Assembly (NCBI GenBank): GCA_001791115.1
Contig: MGDZ01000044.1
Location: forward strand, 1 to 8,575
Direction: 5' to 3'
Source: Candidatus Uhrbacteria bacterium RIFCSPHIGHO2_02_FULL_57_19
GTDB taxonomy: Bacteria > Patescibacteriota > Patescibacteriia > 2-12-FULL-57-11
Length of the DNA stretch: 8,575 bases
The notes beneath the pieces are model-generated. The model had not been told where the DNA came from and ran no database searches. It was given only the letters and a program-made list of their open reading frames with translations. Below are positions 1 through 5,492 of this stretch, in pieces. Each line of letters begins with the position of its first letter. Position 1 is the stretch's first letter. The position numbers and the translations under genes were made by a program.

Positions 1-2501
1 TGAAGCTCGGACTCCCGAAGAAACATCTGGTGGACCTCGCCGGCCGCTTTATCCCCGAGGTCAAACCCTGGGCCGGCGTGTTCGTCAAAGAAGCGGACCC
101 GAAGATCATCGAGGATCTCGAGAAACGCGGCCTCCTCTATAAGAAAGAGATCATCCGCCACACCTATCCTTTCTGCTGGCGCTGCGACACCCCGCTTCTC
201 TACTACGCCAAAGAATCGTGGTTCGTCCGGATGTCAAAGCTCCGCGACAAAATGATCAAAGCAAATCAAGGAATCAACTGGATTCCGACGCACATTCGCG
301 ACGGACGGTTCGGCGAATGGCTCCGCGAGGTCAAGGACTGGGCCTTTTCCCGTGAACGCTACTGGGGTACGCCCCTCCCCATCTGGATTTGCGAGTGTGG
401 AGAAAAGAAAGTTGTCGGCGGGCTCGCGGACTTCCCCGAGTCGTCATCCGGCAACACCTACTACCTGCTGCGCCACGGCGAGTCAGAGACAAATACCAAA
501 AACATCGCCTCATCTGACATCTCCAAGCCCTACCGCCTCACCGAGAAAGGAAGGAGTCAGATCGCCGAGGCGGCCAAGAAACTGAAGAAAGAAAAAATCG
601 ATCTCATTATCTCCTCGGATTATCCCCGGACCAAAGAGACCTCCAAGATCGTCTCCAAGACGCTGAAACTCCCGGTCGCTTACGACCAAAGGATCCGCGA
701 GATGAATTTCGGCGAGTACGACGAGCTGTCAGTCTCAGAATTCAAAGCCAAATTCTCCCATGAACTAGAGCGGTTCGACCGAGCGCCCGCGGGCGGCGAG
801 ACACTCAAGGACGTTCTGCGTCGGGAGATGGAGTTCGTCCAGGAACTCGAAGAAAAATACCGCGGAAAAAAATTTCTTCTTGTCGGTCATGGCGACCCGT
901 GGTGGGTGCTGGAGGGCGCGATCAAAGGCCTCTCGACTCGCCAGATCGCCGAGCAATGGTACACCGAGGATTACATCGGCCACGGCGGGGTGCGAAAATT
1001 CCGCATGCGAGATTTCCCGCGTGACGCGGATGGTTTCGTTGACCTCCACCGGCCGTACATTGATACGACTAAATTCCACTGCCCGAAGTGCGGCGAACAA
1101 ATGTCTCGAGTGAAAGAAGTCGCTGACGTCTGGTTCGACTCCGGCTCCATGCCCTTTGCTCAACATCACTACCCTTTTGAAAATAAAAAGCAGATCGAAA
1201 AAGGCGAGGCGTTCCCCGCGGACTATATTTCAGAAGCCATCGACCAGACACGCGGATGGTTCTATACGCTGCTTGCCGTCTCAACACTCCTTGAACGCGA
1301 AGCGCCGTACAAGAACGTCATCTGCCTCGGACACGTGCTCGACGCCAAGGGACAGAAGATGTCGAAATCGCGCGGCAACGTGGTCGACCCCTTCGCCATG
1401 ATCGAAAAATACGGCGCGGACGCGGTGCGCTGGTACATGTACACCGTAAACCAGCCCGGCGACCCGAAACGGTTCGATGAAAAGGATCTCGATCAGGTCA
1501 CCAAGCAGGTTTTCCTCATCCTCTGGAACGTTCAGACATTCTACAAAACGTACGAATCAACCAAGCGGGGAATCAAGGGGGCCCACGCGTTGGACCGATG
1601 GATCGTCTCGCGCCTCCATCTCCTCATTGACCAGGTCACCAAGCTGCTCGAGAGCTATCGGGTGACCGAGGCGGGCCGCCTCATCGCCGACTTCATCACC
1701 GACCTCTCCACCTGGTACGTGCGCCGCAGCCGCGAACGGTTTAAAACCTCGGGTATCGAAACGCTCCGCGAGGTCCTCGTGACCCTTTCAAAACTCATGG
1801 CGCCGTTCACACCCTTCCTCGCCGAATCGCTCTATCAAGAACTGCGCGCTGCACCCTCCAAGCTGCACGCTTCTGTTCATCTCGAGGACTGGCCATCCTC
1901 TGATCCGAAGCGGATCGACCGCGATCTCATCGCCGGCATGGCCCGCGCGCGGCTCGCGGTGGAACTTGGCCACGCCATCCGCGCCGAAGCGAAGATCAAA
2001 GTCCGCCAGCCTCTCGCCGACTGCGAGATCGCAATCGACCTGCCTGCCGGCAAGGCAGGCAAAGGAACGATCGCGGACGATATCCTCCCCATCATTGCCG
2101 AAGAACTCAATGTGAAAGCCGTGCGCCTCGTCCCTGCCTTGCCGGCAGGCAGGTCGCACATCGAGGAACGTGCAGGTCGTGCGATCAAGCTCGGCTCCGG
2201 AATCAGCGTCGGACTCTCAACCGCAATTTCGGACGACCTCAAGCGCGAAGGCATCGCCCGCGAGATTATCCGCGCGGTCAACAACCTCCGCAAGCAGGCC
2301 AAACTCACCATCGCCGACCGGATCACCCTTTCCTATGAAACGGATGACTCTGCTGTCCGCGAGACTTTTGAAACCGAAGGCCAGAAAATTCTCGACGCCG
2401 TCCGCGGCGAATCTATCGCCGCTGGAAAAGGAAAAGCCGACCAGGGCGCCGAGCTCGACCTCGCCGGCGCCACTCTCTGGATCGGGATCAGAAAAATTTG
2501 A
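1..2501 (+). CDS. ileS: Isoleucyl-tRNA synthetase (IleS2-like) with inserted histidine-phosphatase domain, 5' partial
   Basis: Cytoplasmic class I synthetase that charges tRNA-Ile with isoleucine using ATP. The frame is open from base 3, so the start, the HIGH motif and most of the CP1 editing domain lie upstream; a GTG at 30 is internal. Residues below are counted from base 30. Visible are WAFSRERYWGTPLPIW (104-119), a first cysteine pair CEC (121-123), a second pair CPKCG (351-355), DVWFDSGSMPFAQ (366-378) and the KMSKS loop (443-447), followed by an anticodon-binding region. There is no C-terminal zinc finger, which fits the archaeal/eukaryotic-like IleS2 type; members of that type are often less sensitive to mupirocin. 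About 190 residues between the cysteine pairs are a complete histidine-phosphatase domain (separate entry). Two short palindromic repeats add LPAGKAGK and PALPAGR to the C-terminal region. A terminator follows 15 bases after the stop. The synthetase identity is certain; the role of the extra domain is unknown. Confidence 0.96.
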   Translation, partial: KLGLPKKHLVDLAGRFIPEVKPWAGVFVKEADPKIIEDLEKRGLLYKKEIIRHTYPFCWRCDTPLLYYAKESWFVRMSKLRDKMIKANQGINWIPTHIRDGRFGEWLREVKDWAFSRERYWGTPLPIWICECGEKKVVGGLADFPESSSGNTYYLLRHGESETNTKNIASSDISKPYRLTEKGRSQIAEAAKKLKKEKIDLIISSDYPRTKETSKIVSKTLKLPVAYDQRIREMNFGEYDELSVSEFKAKFSHELERFDRAPAGGETLKDVLRREMEFVQELEEKYRGKKFLLVGHGDPWWVLEGAIKGLSTRQIAEQWYTEDYIGHGGVRKFRMRDFPRDADGFVDLHRPYIDTTKFHCPKCGEQMSRVKEVADVWFDSGSMPFAQHHYPFENKKQIEKGEAFPADYISEAIDQTRGWFYTLLAVSTLLEREAPYKNVICLGHVLDAKGQKMSKSRGNVVDPFAMIEKYGADAVRWYMYTVNQPGDPKRFDEKDLDQVTKQVFLILWNVQTFYKTYESTKRGIKGAHALDRWIVSRLHLLIDQVTKLLESYRVTEAGRLIADFITDLSTWYVRRSRERFKTSGIETLREVLVTLSKLMAPFTPFLAESLYQELRAAPSKLHASVHLEDWPSSDPKRIDRDLIAGMARARLAVELGHAIRAEAKIKVRQPLADCEIAIDLPAGKAGKGTIADDILPIIAEELNVKAVRLVPALPAGRSHIEERAGRAIKLGSGISVGLSTAISDDLKREGIAREIIRAVNNLRKQAKLTIADRITLSYETDDSAVRETFETEGQKILDAVRGESIAAGKGKADQGAELDLAGATLWIGIRKI
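456..1019 (+). other. Histidine-phosphatase (phosphoglycerate-mutase-like) domain inserted within ileS
   Basis: This in-frame segment encodes about 160-190 residues with the signature of the histidine phosphatase superfamily (His_Phos_1). Residues are counted from base 30. They are YYLLRHGESETN with the phospho-accepting His149 and Arg148, SSDYPRTKETS with the second conserved Arg200, an acidic RIREMNFGEYD segment (Glu224), and LLVGHGD with the second catalytic His287. All four catalytic positions are present, so the domain is probably active. It sits between VGGLADF and DLHRPYID. In ordinary IleS2 enzymes these flanks are joined by a short loop between the cysteine pairs. The frame is continuous on both sides, with no internal stop or start signal, so one fused protein is expected. 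The substrate cannot be read from the sequence: sugar phosphate, nucleotide, phosphoprotein or RNA end are all open. Confidence 0.9.
2039..2060 (+). repeat. In-frame palindromic element, copy 1 (in ileS)
   Basis: A GC-rich palindrome with arms TGCCTGCC (2041-2048) and GGCAGGCA (2054-2061). It is read as LPAGKAGK in the synthetase, just before the conserved DDILPIIAEELNVKAV segment. The first 21 bases are the exact reverse complement of copy 2 at 2133-2153. The encoded residues look foreign to the family, so an in-frame insertion is inferred. Confidence 0.8.
2133..2153 (-). repeat. In-frame palindromic element, copy 2 (inverted, in ileS)
   Basis: The same 21-bp element as at 2039-2059 but in opposite orientation, with arms CCTGCCT (2133-2139) and AGGCAGG (2147-2153). 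It is read as PALPAGR directly after the conserved ELNVKAVRLV segment. The two copies flank about 73 bp and could form a long hairpin in the mRNA. Confidence 0.8.
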
Positions 2502-2516
2502 CGGAGATTCCCCGGA

Positions 2517-2543
2517 GCCGCGCTCATCAAGCGCGGCTTTTTC
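2517..2543 (+). terminator. Intrinsic terminator after ileS
   Basis: Perfect 8-bp stem GCCGCGCT / AGCGCGGC with loop CATCA, followed by TTTTTC. It starts 15 bases after the ileS stop and 44 bases before nrdJ, so it separates the two transcription units. Confidence 0.9.
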
Positions 2544-2552
2544 TGTTAGAAT
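2544..2552 (+). promoter_or_regulatory. Extended -10 promoter for nrdJ
   Basis: TGTTAGAAT matches an extended -10 element (TGn followed by TAGAAT, 5 of 6 to TATAAT). No good -35 is present; the spot 17 bp upstream is TCATCA inside the terminator hairpin. The last T of the -10 is 9 bases before the A of the nrdJ ATG, so transcription should begin at or within a few bases of the start codon. A minimal ATG-TAA (2551-2556) overlaps it. No NrdR box or cobalamin riboswitch is visible in this short gap. Confidence 0.55.
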
Positions 2553-2560
2553 GTAACCGT

Positions 2561-4705
2561 ATGCCAAAGGAAACTCGCCCCACTCTCACCACTGTCCGCA
2601 AACGTGACGGGCGGCTGGAGCCGTTTTCGCCGTCCAAGATCGCCCGCGCCATTGGGAAGGCCATGGTTGAGGTTGGCAAGGGCGGCGCCGGAGCGGCGGA
2701 CTCGGTGGCCAAACGCGTGACCTCACTCCTCGAGGAGGCCTACGACGGCCGCATCCCGTCGGTCGAGGACATCCAGGACACGGCGGAGGAGGCGCTCATG
2801 GAGCGCGGCTACCCCGAGGTGGCCAAGGCCTACATCCTCTACCGCTCTGAGCACGCCAAGGTGCGGCAGGTCAAGGAGTTCTTCGGGGTCAAGGACGACC
2901 TCAAATTGGGAGTCAACGCCATCAAAGTGCTTGAACGCAGGTATCTCAAAAAAGACGAGACTGGACGAGTGATCGAAACTCCCTCCCAACTCTTCCGCCG
3001 GGTGGCTCGGGCCATCGCCCAGAGCGAGCAGCGCTACGGCGCGGCCCGGGACGTGATCGCCGAGTACGAAGAACTCTTCTACGGAGCCATGACCAAGGGC
3101 GAATTCCTGCCCAACTCGCCGACTCTGATGAACGCCGGCCAGCCCAAAGGTCAACTCAGCGCTTGTTTTGTTTTGCCCATCGAAGACAACTTGGAAAGCA
3201 TCTTTGACTCGCTCAAGGCAACGGCCCTGATCCATCAATCGGGTGGGGGCACTGGATTCTCTTTCGGCCGCATCCGTCCCCGCGGAGACATCGTCCGTTC
3301 GACGGGGGGTGTCGCATCGGGCCCAATTTCTTTTATCCGAATTTTCGACACGGTCACCGACGTTATCAAGCAGGGCGGCAGGCGGCGCGGGGCCAACATG
3401 GGCATCCTCCCGATTAATCATCCGGATATCGCAGATTTCGCCACCTGCAAATCCGCTCCGGGATTCCTGGAGAACTTCAATATTTCGGTGACGGCAACTG
3501 ACGCGGCGATGCGGGCGATTGTCCGCGGCGGGGACATCCCACTCAAAAATCCGCGGAGCAACAAAATCGTCGGTCAAATCAAAGCCAAGGAGATCTTCGA
3601 CATCATCGCCACCAACACCTGGAAGACCGGCGACCCGGGCATGATCTGGATTGATGAAATCAATCGGAAAAATCCTACGCGACATGTAGGCGAAATCGAG
3701 TCCACAAATCCATGCGGCGAATTACCCTTACACCCCCGAGAATCCTGCAACCTGGGGTCGATCAATGTCGGCAAATTCATCGACCTGCCTGCCGGCAGGC
3801 AGGGAAAGGGCAAAACAGACTGGAAACGGCTCTCTGGAGTAGTGCGCCTGGGCGTCCGCTTCCTCGACGATGTCATTGAGGCCAACGTATTCCCCTCTTT
3901 GGAAATCGGCGCGGCCACGCTCTCCAACCGCCGAATCGGCCTGGGGGTGATGGGTTTCGCCGAAGCGCTGATCAAGATGGGTCTGCCCTATGACTCCCCA
4001 GCGGCTCTGCTCTACGCCGCGCGGCTCATGAAGTTCGTCCGCGACCAGGGATGGCAGGCCTCGCGCGAGCTGGGCAAAAGCCGCGGCTCATTCCCCAACT
4101 TCAAAGGATCCCTCTGGCAGAAGAAGGGATTCCGCGCGATGCGCAACGCGACCGTCACCACCATCGCACCCACGGGAACTATCTCAATTATCGCCGGCGC
4201 TTCTTCTGGCATCGAACCGCTCTTTGCCATTGCCTTCATCCGCAACGTGATGGAGGGCACGCGGCTGCTGGAAGTGAATCCGCTTTTTGAAGAGATCGCC
4301 CGCAAACGGAAATTCTACTCGACTCAAATGATGTTCCAGATCGCCCAAAGCGGTACGCTGGCCGGGATCAAGGGAATTCCGCCCGGCGTGCGGCGGCTGT
4401 TCCGCACAGCGCTGGAAATCAAGCCGGAGTGGCACATCCGCATGCAGGCCGTCTTCCAGCGGTTCACCGACAACGCGGTGTCGAAAACCATCAACCTGCC
4501 GCGGGACGCGACTCCCGAGGACGTGCGAAAAGCATATCTACTCGCGTGGAGGCTAAAGTGCAAAGGCATCACTGTCTACCGCTACGGCTCCAAACCCGAA
4601 CAGGTGCTGACCATCGGCCCGATCGAAAAGGGACCAATCGAACGGCAGGTGTCGGTGGAATCGGAATTTTCCGGCGGTTGTCCGGCTCCCGTATGCAATT
4701 TCTAA
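2561..4705 (+). CDS. nrdJ: Adenosylcobalamin-dependent (class II) ribonucleoside reductase
   Basis: A 714-residue enzyme that reduces ribonucleotides to deoxyribonucleotides using a cobalamin-generated thiyl radical, in the cytoplasm. An N-terminal ATP-cone (about 10-100, TVRKRDGRLEPFS onward) should give allosteric control. The catalytic barrel has SACFVLP (redox Cys202), NPCGE (383-387, with Asn383, radical Cys385 and Glu387), ESCNLGSIN (redox Cys396) and the phosphate-binding APTGTISII (536-544). The spacing of the two active-site cysteines (11 residues) fits class II enzymes. The tail ends GGCPAPVCNF, a C-x4-C pair (Cys707, Cys712) that would re-reduce the active site. No radical-carrying NrdB partner is needed or seen. 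The ATG at 2561 is chosen because it follows the terminator and promoter; an in-frame TTG at 2498 lies inside ileS. No Shine-Dalgarno is visible. A palindrome inserts LPAGRQGKG at 409-417. Confidence 0.96.
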   Translation: MPKETRPTLTTVRKRDGRLEPFSPSKIARAIGKAMVEVGKGGAGAADSVAKRVTSLLEEAYDGRIPSVEDIQDTAEEALMERGYPEVAKAYILYRSEHAKVRQVKEFFGVKDDLKLGVNAIKVLERRYLKKDETGRVIETPSQLFRRVARAIAQSEQRYGAARDVIAEYEELFYGAMTKGEFLPNSPTLMNAGQPKGQLSACFVLPIEDNLESIFDSLKATALIHQSGGGTGFSFGRIRPRGDIVRSTGGVASGPISFIRIFDTVTDVIKQGGRRRGANMGILPINHPDIADFATCKSAPGFLENFNISVTATDAAMRAIVRGGDIPLKNPRSNKIVGQIKAKEIFDIIATNTWKTGDPGMIWIDEINRKNPTRHVGEIESTNPCGELPLHPRESCNLGSINVGKFIDLPAGRQGKGKTDWKRLSGVVRLGVRFLDDVIEANVFPSLEIGAATLSNRRIGLGVMGFAEALIKMGLPYDSPAALLYAARLMKFVRDQGWQASRELGKSRGSFPNFKGSLWQKKGFRAMRNATVTTIAPTGTISIIAGASSGIEPLFAIAFIRNVMEGTRLLEVNPLFEEIARKRKFYSTQMMFQIAQSGTLAGIKGIPPGVRRLFRTALEIKPEWHIRMQAVFQRFTDNAVSKTINLPRDATPEDVRKAYLLAWRLKCKGITVYRYGSKPEQVLTIGPIEKGPIERQVSVESEFSGGCPAPVCNF
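3784..3803 (+). repeat. In-frame palindromic element, copy 3 (in nrdJ)
   Basis: Perfect 20-bp palindrome CCTGCCTGCCGGCAGGCAGG, one base shorter than the two copies in ileS. It is read as LPAGRQ in a loop between KFID and the conserved TDWKRLSGVVRLGVRFLDD segment of nrdJ. It is tolerated in frame and is probably a small dispersed element. Confidence 0.85.
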
Positions 4706-4730
4706 GAGAATCATTGACGGACAACCGCCG
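4672..4730 (+). repeat. Inverted repeat spanning the nrdJ stop codon
   Basis: Perfect 13-bp arms CGGCGGTTGTCCG (4672-4684) and CGGACAACCGCCG (4718-4730), separated by 33 bases that include the last codons and the TAA of nrdJ. In mRNA this would fold the 3' end of the coding region. It lacks a T-run, so it is not a classical terminator. Confidence 0.75.
4679..4704 (+). repeat. 26-bp direct repeat, copy 1 (nrdJ C-terminal tail)
   Basis: The segment runs from TGTCCGGCTCCC to GCAATTTCTA and encodes CPAPVCNF plus the first two bases of the stop. It is identical over 26 bases to 4832-4857. The offset of 153 bp is a multiple of three, so both copies lie in the same frame. Confidence 0.9.
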
Positions 4731-4731
4731 T

Positions 4732-4761
4732 GGGAAGGGGTCGGGAAACGGGAGTTTCCCG
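4732..4761 (+). other. Putative G-quadruplex overlapping a hairpin
   Basis: Four G-runs, GGG-AA-GGGG-TC-GGG-AAAC-GGG (4732-4752), fit the canonical G3+N1-7 quadruplex pattern on the mRNA-like strand. The last two runs also belong to a perfect 8-bp hairpin, CGGGAAAC (4742-4749) and GTTTCCCG (4754-4761) with loop GGGA. The two folds exclude each other. The pattern is plain in the sequence; a function is not shown. Confidence 0.5.
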
Positions 4762-4772
4762 TGGCGGAAAAA

Positions 4773-4792
4773 CCAAAACCGAGGGGTTTTGG
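4773..4792 (+). repeat. Hairpin with G4T4G4 arm
   Basis: Perfect 8-bp arms CCAAAACC (4773-4780) and GGTTTTGG (4785-4792) with loop GAGG. The 3' arm is part of GGGGTTTTGGGG (4783-4794). No T-run follows, so it is not an obvious terminator. Confidence 0.7.
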
Positions 4793-4831
4793 GGAGGAGC
4801 GAGCGCGCAAGTCGCGAGCGACGACGGAGGA

Positions 4832-4857
4832 TGTCCGGCTCCCGTATGCAATTTCTA
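4832..4857 (+). repeat. 26-bp direct repeat, copy 2 (duplicate of the nrdJ tail)
   Basis: Exact copy of 4679-4704, again read as CPAPVCNF in the nrdJ frame and followed by TAG instead of TAA. The upstream context is also similar (CGGCGGT before copy 1, CGGAGGA before copy 2), suggesting that the duplicated stretch was slightly longer and has diverged. Confidence 0.9.
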
Positions 4858-4862
4858 GGTAG

Positions 4863-4928
4863 TTCTCGACTTCGCTCGAACAATATCGATATTCTTCGAG
4901 CGACCGAGCAGAGCGAGGGAGTCGAGAA
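4863..4928 (+). repeat. Large composite palindrome just upstream of ruvA
   Basis: The inner part (4872-4903) is a 32-bp palindrome built on TCGCTCGAA, AATATCGATATT and TTCGAGCGA, with one mismatched pair (4881/4894). Outer arms TTCTCGACT (4863-4871) and AGTCGAGAA (4920-4928) are also perfectly complementary, leaving a 16-base bulge (4904-4919) on the right side. It ends 6 bases before the ruvA ATG. It resembles short dispersed palindromes, but may also shape ruvA translation. Confidence 0.85.
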
Positions 4929-4934
4929 GTTTCT

Positions 4935-5492
4935 ATGATCTCCACACTAAAGGGAATCGTAACTCATCGCAGCGAGGACACTGCTACCATCGAAGTCGGA
5001 GGCATTGGTTACGAAGTCTCGCTCCCCGTTCCCGAGCTCGCCAAACTCAAGATGGGCGCGCTGGCTCATCTCTATACTCATGAAGTCATCCGCGATGATC
5101 GTCGGGAACTGTTTGGATTCGGCAGCCGCGAGGAGTTGGAATTTTTCCGGAAGATGATCTCGGTTTCCGGTGTCGGGCCGCGAACCGCGCTCCACGTGCT
5201 CTCTCTGGGGATCGGGAAGGTCCGAGAGGCCATTGGCAAAGGTGACGCCACCTTCCTCTCATCCGCGCCGGGCGTGGGGACGAAAACCGCGCAGAAGATC
5301 GTGCTCGAACTCAAAGGGGTCATCGCCGACATTACGAAGACGACATCGAAGGGAGACGAGATCGTTGACGCCCTGGTCGGCCTGGGTTACGGTCGGGCGG
5401 ACGCGGCCGACGCGGTAGCCCAACTGCCGGCGGAGATCATTGAGCCCGGTGAACGATTGCGCGCGGCGCTGAAAATAATGGGAAAACGATGA
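4935..5492 (+). CDS. ruvA: Holliday junction branch migration complex subunit RuvA
   Basis: RuvA binds four-way DNA junctions and loads the RuvB motor for branch migration during recombinational repair. The 185-residue product is close to the usual 190-205. Domain I is the OB-fold (about 1-62, starting MISTLKGIVTHR with VGGIGYEVSLP at 21-31). Domain II has two helix-hairpin-helix motifs, ISVSGVGPRTALHVLS (75-90) and LSSAPGVGTKTAQKIVLEL (108-126). After a short linker, domain III (about 142-185) is the part that contacts RuvB in the family. All hallmark glycines are present. The ATG at 4935 gives the family's normal N-terminus; only a weak GAGAAG lies upstream, next to a large palindrome. ruvB and ruvC are not in the window. 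The stop overlaps the next gene by 4 bp (ATGA). Confidence 0.97.
   Translation: MISTLKGIVTHRSEDTATIEVGGIGYEVSLPVPELAKLKMGALAHLYTHEVIRDDRRELFGFGSREELEFFRKMISVSGVGPRTALHVLSLGIGKVREAIGKGDATFLSSAPGVGTKTAQKIVLELKGVIADITKTTSKGDEIVDALVGLGYGRADAADAVAQLPAEIIEPGERLRAALKIMGKR

Larger units (their letters stand above)
4706..4934. other. Structured 229-bp spacer between nrdJ and ruvA, no convincing gene
   Basis: No reading frame here looks like a protein. The nrdJ frame is open again from 4718 to a TAG at 4856-4858 and ends with a second GGCPAPVCNF tail, but it is cut off from nrdJ by TAA (4703) and TGA (4715). The spacer contains, in order, the second arm of an inverted repeat (4718-4730), a G-rich run that can form a quadruplex or a hairpin (4732-4761), a hairpin with G4T4G4 (4773-4794), a repetitive GAGCGAGCGCGC / GTCGCGAGCGAC stretch (4798-4823), the second copy of the 26-bp repeat (4832-4857), and a large palindrome (4863-4928). 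It looks like a landing place for small repeat elements rather than a simple promoter region. No strong sigma-70 promoter for ruvA was found. Confidence 0.7.

Noticed and set aside
2498..2560. Upstream TTG start for nrdJ in the same frame
   Set aside because: It lies within the ileS stop region, before the terminator and promoter, and the extra 21 residues do not resemble the ATP-cone N-terminus.
2502..2560. Cobalamin riboswitch or NrdR box before nrdJ
   Set aside because: The gap is only 59 bases, is filled by a terminator and a -10, and has no recognisable motif of either kind.
2723..3685. 320-codon open frame on the minus strand
   Set aside because: It lies entirely inside nrdJ on the opposite strand, shows no recognisable motif and is explained by GC-rich codon use.
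4863..4934. Palindrome as a terminator or attenuator of ruvA
   Set aside because: No adequate T-run follows either the inner or outer stem before the ATG; kept only as a repeat.
4429..4945. Open frames on both strands across the nrdJ-ruvA spacer
   Set aside because: Their sequence is rich in Arg and Ser and follows the repeats (for example SGSRMQFL and LEIAYGSRT each occur twice because of the 26-bp repeat); they overlap nrdJ and have no family resemblance.
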